From assembly GCA_027919835.1 (NCBI GenBank), contig JANVFP010000047.1, positions 124,001-188,000 of the forward strand: a stretch of 64,000 nt of DNA. The letters are read 5' to 3'. This document shows positions 34,201 through 45,827 of this stretch, piece by piece. A program made the position numbers and the translations under genes. How positions within the stretch are numbered: position 1 is the stretch's first letter; the number at the start of each line of letters is the position of its first letter. Under the pieces are notes generated by a model that was given only the letters and a program-made list of their open reading frames with translations, did no database searches and was not told the origin of the DNA. This DNA is from Lentinula raphanica (lineage: Eukaryota; Basidiomycota; Agaricomycetes; Agaricales; Omphalotaceae).

Positions 34201-34341
34201 AGCGTTCTCCTGGAGCTGACATGAACAGCTCACATCGTACTGTTGGATGAACGTCAGGAATCGCATTTCGAATCTTACTGGCTGCTAGTACTTAGCCTCA
34301 CTCTTTCTGCGTCGACAGTTGTTGCAAGCAATTGGTTGCAT
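31201..34341 (-). CDS. Zn2Cys6 transcription factor with fungal-specific middle homology domain
   Basis: The DNA-binding domain spreads over tiny exons: 34341-34302, 34239-34234 (6 nt), 34180-34128 and from 34072. Joined, it reads ACNNCRRRKIRCDS, then EACSNCISMK and IECLHTAPRKKRGPPAG, which supplies all six zinc cysteines and the basic RGPPAG linker of one large basidiomycete regulator group. The 33800-33700 exon gives LRRILKELASHIRTLEKELA, a coiled-coil dimerisation helix. The fungal transcription-factor domain starts near 33320 (LLTHLLDLWFTKEHPFFPLF, then HRPTFESSVRSGLHC). Many more introns follow to the end ISGDWAEYMASIDEVL, stop at 31201. It is divergent from the STAND/ankyrin gene. The target is unknown. 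Confidence 0.85.
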
Positions 34342-35051
34342 TTTTTTCGAGCCTTCTACAAGTTGGTAAGCAATGCTGGACATGATGGATGAAAGGAGAG
34401 AGCAGGAGTCATGGCATCAGCAGACGTGACAGGCCATTGACGAAATCAAGAACCTTATCAGCTTGGCTTTGCCTTGCGAACTCAGCGGTGCAACTGGAGG
34501 TGACCTTGTTACCGGCCTGCAGGACATAACGCTCCAAAAAAATAAAAAATAAGAACCTTCAAAAGTCACCTTAGGTCACCAACTTCTTGTGACTGCACTA
34601 GTCTCCCAAGTCAGACTCGTTATAGGTTAGGTACTGCCTGGTACCGCAAGAGTAGTCGTTGCTAGAACTTGGGTGTTCGGACGTCTTGCCGTACTTGACT
34701 TTATTGCGGGCGTTTTCTAAATCTTAGCCATCAGCAATTCCTTGAGGATCATGATGAAAGAGGATGAAAGTTATTTCTCGAGGCCATTTGTAAGCGCTTG
34801 CAGGCGCTTGCTCATTGACTTGACGGGCGCTCATAAATTGAACAGTTCAATGAACTTTCAACACCATTGTACACATTGTTGGCAAGCAACCCAGCGATCA
34901 TGAGTCCGATATCATCGTGATAATGCTGTACTAAAGCCAAAGCCGTTATAATTACGGTCTGTCATCACAGGCGTCTACGAACCAGTTACCCCGCCACATA
35001 CTCTAGTAGCTCTACCAACAACGGCAATACAGCTCACCGAGATTCTCAACT
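34342..35051. other. Divergent intergenic region, regulator / STAND gene
   Basis: About 710 bp, longer than the other divergent gaps here. No open coding signal is present. It holds the two outward promoters. Confidence 0.45.
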
Positions 35052-37435
35052 ATGCGCTCAACCCATAGTCCTGGCAGCGTCCGTAGCGTCTCCAGTGCCA
35101 GCACCGTCATCGATCCTTCAGGTACGTCAACAATGGGAAGACAAAGTTCAAAACATGGATAAATCTTTCTAGCAGGTTGTTACAATAGAGAGATTGGTGA
35201 CTGGATATCCTCATTTGATTTCGCAGAAACACAAAGAGTGATTCTTCAAAGTCGAGCACCTAACACCGGTCTGAGGCCACTGCAATCCGACGACTACACA
35301 CGATGGCGAAAGGGAGAATTCGAGAGGCTCTTGATGTCTGGATTGCGTAGTTGTTCTTTCTTCATGGCTTGTTTCGCTTTTCTGACCGAGAACGTTCAGC
35401 TGGCACAGGGAAGTCCATGACAGCGTAAGCAGCATTACAGGCCGAATCATCAATACTATCCCATCTCATCACATATATCTAGGGCCAGCATCGTTCAAGA
35501 TTTGAAAGAATACTATGAACAGTCCAATGTGGCAGTATCCTGTGTCTTCTGTGACTTTGCCCTCGCCCAGACGCAAAATGCGCACACTTTGCTTGCGGCC
35601 ATTCTTCGTCAACTTGTACAAGCTCATCCGGTTCTGCACCCATCTATATCCTCGATGTACAACCACCACTCTACGCAAATGACTTCACCTGCTTTCAGCG
35701 AGATCATCACTTCTCTGGCTGCAATCATCGGGCAATTTGATCGTGTCTTCGTCGTAGTGGACGCGTTAGACGAGTGTCTAGATGACCAGACCAGATCACG
35801 TTTGGTATCCGCACTCAGCACTCTCCCTGTCAGTTTACTCCTCACCTCCCGACCTCATCCCTCCATCGACCAATTTTTGGATGGTTGTACTCGTCAGGAT
35901 GTCCTTGCAGACCAACACGATTTGTGGACGTACTGTGAAACACGTTTCTCTCTCAGCCGTATAGGTCGAATTTGTTCGCCCGAGTCTAAACAGGAAATTT
36001 TGAACCACATAGTACGAAAAGCAGGAGAAATGTTAGTTGACTTGTCATTATCGTTCGAATGTTTCCTGGAATCTCTTTTTAGGTTTGTGGTCGCCCGGCT
36101 TCTCATGGACGGGTTAATGGAAGCCCCCAACGTTCAAGAAGCGCTCAAGGCAGTTCGGGATATGCCAGCAGGTGTTCAAGGAACGTACGACAAGGCTCTG
36201 CAGCATGTCCGTGAAGGGTCTGATCTTGAAAGCAAAGAGTTGGCGCTCCACGCGTTACTCTTAGTGACTTTTTCCCGTCGCGTACTGGCCTTTTCCGAGC
36301 TTCAAGAAGCCATTGGCACCATGTTTAAGCTTGAGCTCGAGGACCCTAATCGACCTTTCATCGATGGCAACCTAACAAAACAGTCCCTTCTCGGTGCCTG
36401 TGCTGGTTTGCTCACTGTTGAGGACAAGACAGACTCAGTTCGCTTGATTCGTATGTGATTCCCTCTCGTTGGGGTTCTAGTACCTTATCTGATCCCGTCA
36501 TCTAAGACTACACCACCCATGAATATCTCGTACAAGAGCAAGAGAGTATTTGGAATAATGTACAACTAAAGATGGCTGCCGTTTGCGTGTCCTACCTACG
36601 CCAGGTACTCAAGGAACTACCACATAACCCCGATGTCTATGTGGAGGAGGAACTCCGTAATGCCGTCGCTCAACACCCATTTTTCGATTACGCACTACGC
36701 GAATGGGGCCATCATGTCCATGATTGTGGAGAACTGAAGGTTGTGGATGAAGTGCTTGAAGTATTGGAGTGCGACATTCACCGCACGCTTGGTCGTCTGC
36801 TAACCTACAATGCAATGAGTAGTCCAAAATGTACAACCTGGTCAGTCTGGCATTTCTGCGCATATTTCAACCTGTCGTCCACTTGTCTGGGAATGCTTCA
36901 ACAAAAAGAGACCCCTACGCACAAGAAATCTTCTTTTCCCAACCTGTTCTTCTTCCGACGAGGTCGCCGACGTACGGCGCCGAAATCCAACTTATCTCTT
37001 GATGAACGAGATGATTACGAGAAAACCCCTCTCATGGTTGCAGCCTCCCGAGGAAACGTCGATATGATCCGAACGTTATTAGGTCGTGATATCGATGTTG
37101 AAGCCAGAGATTGTCATTCTCGAACTGCCCTTTCGTATGCAATGAAAAGCGGATCGAAAGAAGCCGTACAGCTCCTTCTCAAACAAGATATCAAGAATAT
37201 CAATTCGAAAGACATCTCACGCCGCACGGTTCTGTTCGATGCTGTGGAAAGTGGCCATGCAGATTTGGTCTCGCTGCTGTTTCACTATCACAACGACGTC
37301 GAAATTAACGCAGAAGACGCTTCAGGGCGGTCTGCGCTTGAGGTAGGCGGGATGGTCGAGCTTGGTTTCGAAATTTCAAGTGAAATTGGCGCCCATTTCT
37401 TTCTTATCCGCATACACTCACTAGAGACAGCCTGA
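35052..37435 (+). CDS. STAND-type P-loop NTPase with C-terminal ankyrin repeats (5' part of a split gene)
   Basis: The N-terminus is MRSTHSPGSVRSVSSASTVI, then NREIGDWISSFDFAETQRV. The Walker A is built across an intron at about 35347: GLPGTGKSMTA. Walker B is RVFVVVDALDEC, followed by LPVSLLLTSRPHPSID, the sensor region of NACHT-like proteins. The winged-helix-like stretch contains LIHYTTHEYLVQEQ. From about 37010 there are ankyrin repeats (YEKTPLMVAASRGNVDMIR, CHSRTALSYAMKSGSKEAV, ISRRTVLFDAVESGHADLV). In the fourth repeat the pattern stops after DASGRSAL at about 37342 and an unrelated tail runs to 37435. The ankyrin pattern resumes at 38526. Such fungal NLR-like proteins act in non-self recognition and heterokaryon incompatibility; a role here is inference. 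Confidence 0.75.
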
Positions 37436-38525
37436 GATGGCTGCAAATAGTCTCTACTGCCATGAATCATCTCTACTACATTTATATCGAAGTCAGATTT
37501 TGCTTTCTTTTTTGCACAATGACTCTGAGACTCTGAGACTCAAGGTAGATATACTATGAGCCCTCTGTTTCAAATTTACCAATGACCATGTGCGGAGTGA
37601 CTATCCTGAAAATCTCGCCGGTAGGTGATCTCAATACTCTAACAAGCTGAAGTTGCTGCTCACGCGCCGCGGGCCCTTGTCACTTCCTCGACAGATTTAT
37701 CTCCTGTTCATCATGAAGGCTTCCGCCAACAACCTGACAGGCGATACCATTGTACCTGTCTTTGGACCAATATGGATGCAGTCGAAACCTCCGATGACAG
37801 CACTTGTGTCTACCGTAAACCAAGACAACATTGACGGTTCCATTGTCCGGCTCATTGTTTGAAATTTCCAGTGCTCTGACCAATGGAAGGCCACTACTTA
37901 TATGTCCTCTCTGGCCTGGACCCTCTCCGACTCAAACGAAGTTCAATATGGATCTCCCTAGTAGCGATCTGAGTCGTGCCAAGCAGTGATTATACTTACA
38001 AGGAGGTTTGTGAAGCTTTTTTATGACAAATGAAGATATTTCTATCTCTAATTACAATATCATGTATTCTTCTTCTCCCTGGACAGTGTTTTGAGCAAGT
38101 ATCACTATCAAGACAGTAAGTTTTCTGGAGGCCCAGTGTCTGCTCTCAGCTCTGATTGTTCAGTGAATTCAGGCTTCGTGGGTATCGAAGGAAGTCAGAT
38201 GCTGTATACATTAGCAAGCTCAGCTACTTCTCCTGCTACTTTGAGAGTCAGATTTGTGAGCGCGGGTTTCCCAAATACGATCAGCGAAGCGGTGAAATGA
38301 ACAGGGAATGGAGCATTTTGGCTTTCAAGTTACTTAGTGGTTTGTAGTAAGTTGTTATGACTCGCAATTGTTCGCTGTTAAGTTGTCGGAGGTGTATGAC
38401 CATGGAGCAATTGCTTGAGGCTAAGAGATATGCAACGGGCTTGTGATATGACCCAGTGAGCCCTGGAAGCCAAAGAGGTGGGTGAAGACTTTAAAGAGGA
38501 AGTGTGACCGCTTCAGTGACCAGAG
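37343..38525. other. Interruption inside the ankyrin array, nature unknown
   Basis: About 1.18 kb with no ankyrin-like coding sequence, flanked on both sides by in-phase ankyrin repeats. A GT donor-like site (GAG|GTAGGC) lies at its left edge and an AG acceptor-like site at its right edge, and joining them keeps the frame. That allows a very long intron, but it is about twenty times the usual size here. It contains a short TGACTCTGAGACTCTGAGACT repeat near 37520 and no recognisable transposase or terminal repeats. I could not find a clear target-site duplication. Confidence 0.5.
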
Positions 38526-40070
38526 CTTGACAAGCCTTGGCGATGCATTGATCCGAAGCTTGATTTCAAAAGCAAGCTCGACCATTCCGCCTACGACACT
38601 GCGCTATCACACGCTGCACAATATGGCTACAGTGACGTGGTTACGATCCTCATTCAGCAAAAGGATATTGCTGTAAATCAGTCCGATCGGAAGGGTATGG
38701 TGCCACTCATGTATGCATCAATTGAAGGTCATACGCTTGTAGCGAGACTCTTGTGCGAGCGGAAAGACATGTCGATCAATGCATTGGATGAGAGTGGCCG
38801 AAGCTCCCTTTCGCTGGCAGCACAACAAGGGCACGAGGGAGTCGTGAATGTTCTGCTCAGCACATCATATCTAGCTATAAATGTTGCAGATGTCAACTAT
38901 CGGACAGCTTTGTCTTTCGGTGCTCAACATGGCAGAACTGAGGTAGTCCATGCTATGATCCGTCAAAAGAGCCTCGATATCGATCGGAAGGACAATTTAG
39001 GCCGCACTCCGTTATCATATGCAGCTAGTCAGAATGCGAAGGGAGAAGAGATAGTGAAGGACTTATTGTGTGGAGGAGCCAACCCTAATATTGCCGATTT
39101 CTCTGGTCTCGACCCGCTCAATTACGCGTTGAGATGCGCCAATCGCGGGATCGTCGACGTTCTTCTCTCTTGTCCAACAATCTCATTGAAGAACAGAGCG
39201 GGTGAACGCAGTATTCTATCGTATGCAACTCAGTACGGGTGGATCGATATAGTCAAAGACGTGATAGCACATCCCGACATCGATGTGAATGAAAAAGACG
39301 ACAGAGGGATAAATGCGCTGGCCTATGCAGCAAAAGGAGGACATGAAGAAGTCGTTTCTCTACTGCTGACCGGATCATATGTCGATACTAATGCCTTAGA
39401 TAATCGCAATCAAGCCGCTCTACATTACGCTGCGATAACTGGAGACCCATACATCGTCGAGGAACTCATGGCAAACATGAGCTTGGCCGTGATAGACCAG
39501 CTAGACGAATTGGGTAGATCGCCTCTTTCTCTCGCGGCTCTACACGGTCATCTCGACGCAGTGAAGGCGCTTCTTGCCTCTCAAGCGGTGAACATTAATT
39601 CGACAGACAGAGCCGGTTTAACGCCCCTATCTCATGCATCGGGCTCTGGTCATCTCGAGATTGTCCGCTTGTTGTTGAAGGAACAGAACATACAGGCTTG
39701 GCTGGTTGATGTCCAAGGACAGACAGTCATCACTCAAGCTGCAAGACAAGGACATGCTGATGTCCTTGATCTTTTACTGTCTCATAGTGGTGCCAGCGAG
39801 ATTGTGGATCTCAAGGATGGCAATCTCCGTACGCCTTTGAGTTATGCGGCTCAATATGGCAGAGTGGATGTGGTGAGACGATTACTGGAATGCACAGAGG
39901 TGGATCCAAAATCCGAGGACTGTCTGAATACCGTGTTTGAATATGCAGCAGAAATGAAATACAGGAGCGATGTTGGAGTCAGTAGTTACATTGCAGTTAT
40001 GGGGTTGATATCTTCGGCGACAAAACAAGAGTCAAACACTCTTAGGATGGATGTTCAGACATTCATCTAG
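38526..40070 (+). pseudogene. Ankyrin-repeat block, detached 3' part of the STAND/ankyrin gene
   Basis: The frame is open from 38520 but the first in-frame ATG is at 38697, inside the second repeat, so this is unlikely to be an independent gene. It encodes only ankyrin repeats, roughly fourteen, of the TPLSYAAQ-GH-EVV-LLL type (for example RSSLSLAAQQGHEGVVNVLL and GLTPLSHASGSGHLEIVRLL). It has no intron. The repeats are in phase with those at 37010-37342, so I read it as the C-terminal part of the upstream gene, either joined by a long intron or cut off by an insertion. No internal stop occurs, so any break is recent or selection is maintained. Confidence 0.65.
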
Positions 40071-40102
40071 ATCCATTTATGCTAATACATCGAAATCCCA
40101 AA

Positions 40103-42474
40103 TCATTCGTCGTTTGTCCAAATCTTCTGCATCTCCTTCTTGAAAGGTTCCAGCGTGAACTCTACTGCAGAGCATGGGTACTGTATATCGAACTTCTCAA
40201 GGACACTGGGATGCAGTATGCCCAGGGTACCTAGGACCATGTCTTCGTGAACGTTGAAGACTGCCTTCGCATCCTGTTTCAGTTTTTCTAGGGTGCTCTT
40301 TCTCTTGTGAGGAGGTACACGATAATAGATCGTGGCAGCTCGACCAGGGAAGAACATAGGGTCTACGAAGTATGAGCTTCTATGAGTTTTGTCAACTGGT
40401 AAGAAGACACACCTGAAGTCTCTTTGAGGTAGTACCCAGTTTCTGCCTTTGAGTCAGAGTTGCTGATTCGCGGAATTTCGAGCATCTTCATCGCACGGTC
40501 GAATACTCCATGGACGATTTCGAAACCGGCTGTTTTGTTGCACCAGATTGCAGCGGCATGTCTCTCGTTCCTCGATTGCCTTTCTCGCTTGAGATCTTTG
40601 AACACCACATCGCCGGTCTCGAAGATCTTTAACGGTAACGAATGGGAACGATTCTCCCGAATCGTCTTGAGCAGTCCAGGAATTAAAGTCGTGCGTACGA
40701 CTTGGAACTCTAGCGTCTTTGGATTGGCAATTTTGACCGCGGTGTTATTATCATCCTCGTGATTGAGGAAGTCAAAGTTTTCCTCAAGCGAGCACTGACA
40801 GTATGACGTGAGCAGGCGGAAGCCAATATAACGGGAAGACGAGACTGACCAGAGTCAGAGGAAGGACCTCTATCCAACCAGCTAAAGCCCATTCCATTCG
40901 AACTATATCGCTCAACTTGTTGATCGCAGAAGGTTGACCAACCGTAGTCGTGGGAGGGAATGTGTCGGGTAAGTTGTTGAAACCGTAGGCAATAGCAGCA
41001 TCCTCCATTATATCGCATTCGTGAAGGATATCTGGTCGAGTAGGAGGTATGCTGACTTCAATCTCGTCGGCGTTCGTTGTTGTCGACAAGGTGGGGAACA
41101 AAGACATTTTGCTCAGGAGATTGGCGACTTCGTCGGATTTGAGAGAAAGACCCGTGCAAGAGTTGACGTATGAGGCATGCGCAGACATTTTCCGCTCAGA
41201 GAGATCGGGAGATATCTTGACAGTGCCATCAGGTAGGATCATTTTAACGGGTTCAATCCTGAGTCCAGGTTAGACGAAGACTAGTAAAGTAACAGAGGGT
41301 GAACTAACGTGAAAGGTTCCGAGCAATATTCAGAAAACATCGTTGCCACCATGTTCACGACGATGTCCAGCTTTGTCTGATCTGTAGCAGTGACATCTAT
41401 GAAAACATTCGTCGTGTTGAGTGTGATTTTGCTGTGATTCGAGTTGATGATTGGGGGCATGGATAGAACACGGTCTTCGGCGTCGTAGATGATAGGATAG
41501 ACTGGTGCATCCCGGATGATGTGAAGGTAACGCGAAAGTTGCTTGTCGGACTAGACTCTGATCTTCAATTTCTGACATCAATTCAACGCAGACACGATCG
41601 CACCTCGTATAAGGTCATCAACTCTTCGGCAGTGTACTCTTGCTCCTTGTTCAAAGGCGCAAACTTGATGTCTTTCGGTGCCCTTGCCTCATATCTGAAA
41701 GGACCTTTCAAAGTATCTAGATCGTGCGTTCCGATCGCGACCAGTTGACGCCTCCGGCAGATATTTTGGTGGAGCTTGTCCTGGAGATCAATAAAGGAAG
41801 CATATGACCTCGGGGTGAACTTGATGTTGCGAAGTATTGCACAAGCAAAGAGTGGTCTGACTCGTTTAGTCTGTACGTTGGTTAGATTTTCTGAATCGGT
41901 GTCATTCGGGAGCGACGCACCTCTGGATGGATGGTTACAGTCAATAGATCTGCTTCGCCCTTCGGAGGATAGACGAGCCTATATCGAGGAGCTTTCGCCT
42001 TGCCTAGGAAAACCTTGAGTGCGCGAGAGATACCCTCAATACACAACAAGTCATATCTAGTTAAAATCTCAGATCGGTAACGGATGGTACGCTCCAGGCC
42101 GGTGAACACTGTACCTATTAGCTGGGGTCTCTATTTTGAGTTGCTGATGAACGGGGGAATCAGACGGATCGACCACGAAAACGTTGGTAGAGGACGTACT
42201 GGACGTTCAGCAGGCAGACCTTTCTTGATCGCCTCTTCCACCTCTGCAGTTGTCTATCATATCAACGGTCTTCAACAGGTGATACTTTCATACTTTACTT
42301 TGAACGTACATCTTCGTCTAGTTCGACGCCGTATTCGAAGCAAAGCGTATCGAATTCATCGGAAGCTGACAAGTTTTTAGCCCAAGATCGAGACTTTGAG
42401 AGCGTGGTTCATTTACTGTATTCTTGTCCTAAACGCTCCCAAAGTTCAGCCTTGTCGACTGCAATGGTGGGCAT
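40103..42474 (-). CDS. FRS1: Cytosolic phenylalanine-tRNA ligase, beta subunit
   Basis: Starts [19 protein letters not shown] with [14 protein letters not shown] in the next exon. The archaeal/eukaryotic type is clear from [60 protein letters not shown] and [13 protein letters not shown] (B3/B4-like region). The middle has [20 protein letters not shown] and [14 protein letters not shown] (B5 domain). The catalytic-like fold then gives [30 protein letters not shown] and the C-terminal [20 protein letters not shown]. Together with the alpha subunit it charges tRNA-Phe. The product ends at 40103. It looks complete, with about ten short introns. Confidence 0.95.
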
Positions 42475-42898
42475 CCTGGATGAGTTGTTGAGAACGAGTC
42501 ATATTTCACACGCATAGATTTTTGCTTTTGATCATCCACTACCATCAGCAGATACGCCATCCGATGTTGACCTTCTTATTTACATCTAGGAGCACTGTCC
42601 CATTAAAAATTCAGGTCTATCTCTAGCAGTGCAGCAGAGGTCAAGCACTGGTCACTGGTCACTGAGCGAGAGATTTCGGCTGATTCAGGCGGAAGTGATA
42701 ACGATCAATAACTTGAATGATCGCTTTCCAGTCAAAGTGAGCAAATTTCGTGGAACCATCTTCATCCTTTCCCCCAGAAGGCTTCCTTACGAACGGTTTA
42801 AACTTCAAGAGCTGAGCTCAGAGCTGGTCTCCCCCAATATAATTACAACCGTCGACGCCCTTTGCATTCAAAAAACGTTCAAACCTCATTTCCCTACT
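42475..42898. other. Divergent intergenic region
   Basis: About 420 bp between FRS1 and the secreted coiled-coil gene. An open frame from 42629 crosses it and runs in frame into the next gene, but its upstream part has no signal-peptide or family logic, so I treat it as leader sequence. Confidence 0.5.
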
Positions 42899-44160
42899 AT
42901 GACTCGTCCAACAGCATCTCAGACAGTAGCTATCTTCATCCTCGGTACAGCTATATCGTCTGGCATCCTTGCTGCTCCTACTCTCTATCCAAAGAGCTCC
43001 GATCCGAACTCAACTCAACCTTCTGACGGACTAGATTCGTTGTCCAAAGGCCAACTCAGGGAATTCGCTACGGCGCAACATGATGGAGTTGTGTACGCCA
43101 ATGTTGTTCCTCGACAAGTACGTTCTTTCCTTGCTAAATGCTCTGACCTTCATTCGAACATTTTTTTCAGAATGGTGATAGCCTTACTCCTGATGATGAT
43201 TCAGAGTATGGGAAGGATGGTAACGATGTGAGTCGATAGTTCATTCCTTGTCCGTCGTCATACCTCTTTTCTGTCGGCATTTATTCAAAATTATTTTGTC
43301 CTTTTAGTCCAATGTCTCGGTCAACTTGGAACAACGAGGCAATCCTTCAAAACGTGGCGGCGGCGGTTCGAAACAGGACTCTGTAGAGAACGAAAATTCC
43401 CCTCTTCTTTCTGACCAGAGAGCAGAGGAGCAAACCACAAAAGAGCTGAAGAAATTGAGGCAGAAACAGAGGGAAGAGGAGCAAAAAAGAGAAGAATTGG
43501 TCTGTATCGAACGTCAATGGCTGCTCATCTCTTCCTATTGATCCTCTTTGCACTTTCAGATTGAAAAACTTCTCAAAGAAAACGGAAAGAACAAACTATC
43601 CCTCCTACGAATGGAAACGGAGTGGTCAGCCTCCAAGAGCGATCCGGCGAATCCCGATACCTACTTAGACGCGAACTTCCGCAAGATTTCTCGTGTAGAA
43701 AACATTAAAGAGAATCAGAAGAAGCTCAGGAAGCTCCTGGACTCTCTGAATCAAGCACGAAGTGAAGATTCAGAATTACAAGAGCTGAGGACACGGGCGA
43801 TAACGTTATGGAGACAATACAAGGGATTTATGGAAGGCGAGGTGTGCATCGAATCTAGATGGCTGATCGTTTTATGGCTGTTGATTGTGTTTTCTCTCTT
43901 CTTTTCCTACAAAGCTGGCAAAAGCTGGAATTTTTTACCATCAACTCCAAAGTCAATGGGACGAGGCATCGAAGAAGCCCAAAGGAAACGATCGAAACGA
44001 GGCCCGTCATGAGGTGTTCACAGCTAACCAGGAAGACCTTAACTGGATGTACACCTTTGGTGATAAAGCACGAAAAGTCGCACTCATTGACGAGGCGACC
44101 AAAGAATTTCTAAAGAAGTTATGTGCCTTATGTCTAGAAGTTTTGAAGAAAGTGAGGTAG
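42899..44160 (+). CDS. Secreted coiled-coil protein of unknown function
   Basis: The ATG at 42899 gives a signal peptide (MTRPTASQTVAIFILGTAIS, then SGILAAP). After introns the mature part has a Gly/Lys-rich stretch (QRGNPSKRGGGGSKQDSVEN) and a long charged helix (RAEEQTTKELKKLRQKQREE) that continues in the next exon as IEKLLKENGKNKLSLLRMET. The last exons join as GFMEGE|LAKAGIFYHQLQSQWDE and NQEDLNWMYTFGDKARKVAL and end in KKLCALCLEVLKKVR. I do not recognise a family. It could be a secreted effector-like or wall-associated protein. About six introns. Confidence 0.55.
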
Positions 44161-44412
44161 TCGTTTACCCTGTTGTTCAGAGGCACGTAGACGGTAGAGC
44201 TCGTTTGTATACATCATATATAATATATTCATAAAATTCTTGACCATGAGTTCGCAACAGGATGCGCTGGCCTTTCGACAACATGGTTTACTTCACTAAC
44301 CGCAATGGTTGAAGGGCATTTGGAAATTGGAACGCCTGGGAAGATAGGGAAAGATGAGCAGGGAAAGTTTATGCACATTTTATTTCCACTTTGACCATCC
44401 ACCGCCATCACG

Positions 44413-45774
44413 ATGACATTTCGCCCTCGTAACCCGTACTACCTACGCATCTCCAAGAAAGATGTGCTGCCCGTCTATGTGAGGCAGAGACTCCTTGGCG
44501 AAATGATTCAATCATTGATCCGTGCTATCTCAAGTTATATCTCGATGATAGGCATGTAGAGTGGATGAACGATACGGTCATGCAGCATGTCCTCGAAGAT
44601 TTGAGGCCCAAGTTCGTCGCTTCCTATCGTTCTGTTGGCCCGATGAACCGATACTATTATTATAGGATCTTACCGAAGCTGCAAGCGGAAGCGGATCCTG
44701 CATCAGGCCCAGGAGGACCTCCTTCAACAAAGAAGGCGACCGTCGAGACTCATAGAGGAGGTGCGCCGACTTTTAGTGGCATCATACGCAACAATCAGTT
44801 TATTTCACTCTAGAAACATATCAGTTTTGTTATTTCCTTCGAAAGACTCAGCCTCATTCTGTTATCCTCAAGGTCAGATACATCCGTGTATGGACGTGAC
44901 TATCGTAACAACTCCTTGCCAGACGCGTACATACGCTGCAATACCTCCCCAGAAACAAAACCTCATGCCTCCGCCGCCGATACCTGCGAAAGCACTGAAG
45001 AGGAAACCCAAAGCAGGCGATGGCAAGCGAGTTTCGCGCAAGAAGCAGAAGACCAAAGGGAAAAGCAAAGCCGTTCAGGATAGTGACTCGGAAGGGGCGT
45101 CGTCAGAAGGAGATGCAGAGGTTCATGAAGTTTCTGGGACCACCAAGAAGCCGACTGAAGTGGATCCTGACGGTGATTCACTCATGGATGAAGGAGATGC
45201 GGAAAGTGATACCAACGGTGATGACGATGAATACATGCCAGCATCTCGGAAGAAAGGAAAAGCTCGGACAAAGACGATCCAGTTTTCAGTAGAAATCGAG
45301 GAAGACGAAGAGGAAAAACCAAAACCGTTGTTACATCTCAAATACCAAGGTTTCAAAATACTCGGAAGCTGCTTGTGCATCGTCATTGAACCATGGCCAC
45401 CCATACGTGCTCCTACCCGCGCGCCCTCCGTCCTCCCACATCCTGCCTCTCGCGCATCCAGTATCGCACCGCGAGAGTTCGTTGCAGCCAGTGAATCTCG
45501 GGCTCGGTCAAAGACACCTCTCTTTCTTCCTGATCCCGATGAGCGGGATATGAGCGCAACACCATTTCCGGATGCCATCCATGTACGTCCATTACCGTTC
45601 AATGATGCCAAGGACCAAGAGGAAGGCATGGATGATGCAGATTACGGAGGGATGATGGAGTTCAGTCAGATTCTCAATGCAGCAGGTGATGTTCGAGCGG
45701 GTGCTTTAGACGACGATGAAGATATGGAAGGAGCAGTGTTTTTCGGTGATGCAGATGAGGTTAGAGAACTATGA
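44413..45774 (+). CDS. Conserved-looking acidic nuclear protein, function unknown
   Basis: The first well-supported exon (from about 44460) reads EAETPWRNDSIIDPCYLKLY and WMNDTVMQHVLEDLRPKFVA, then YYYYRILPKLQAEADPASGP. Two introns join it to TYQFCYFLRKTQPHSVILK and then TRTYAAIPPQKQNLMPPPPI. The rest is a basic KRKPK.. stretch (probable nuclear localisation) followed by Ser/Asp/Glu-rich low complexity and a Pro/Arg segment (RAPTRAPSVLPHPASRASSI). The first exon is unclear: ATG at 44413 is near but no normal-size intron joins it in frame. No family recognised; the N-terminal half looks like a folded domain. Confidence 0.5.
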
Positions 45775-45827
45775 ACGATAGTGACTATGTATATCGTGAA
45801 TTGCTATGATAATACCCTGCAAACAGT

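Noticed and set aside
37653..37894. Short frames on both strands inside the ankyrin interruption, considered as a transposase remnant
   Set aside because: No catalytic motif, terminal repeat or target-site duplication could be identified.
42629..42898. Upstream extension of the secreted coiled-coil gene
   Set aside because: The added residues look unselected and would bury the clear signal peptide that starts at 42899.
44413..44460. ATG at 44413 as a certain start of the acidic protein gene
   Set aside because: Joining it in frame would need an intron of about 30 nt, below the size spliced here; the true first exon is unknown.
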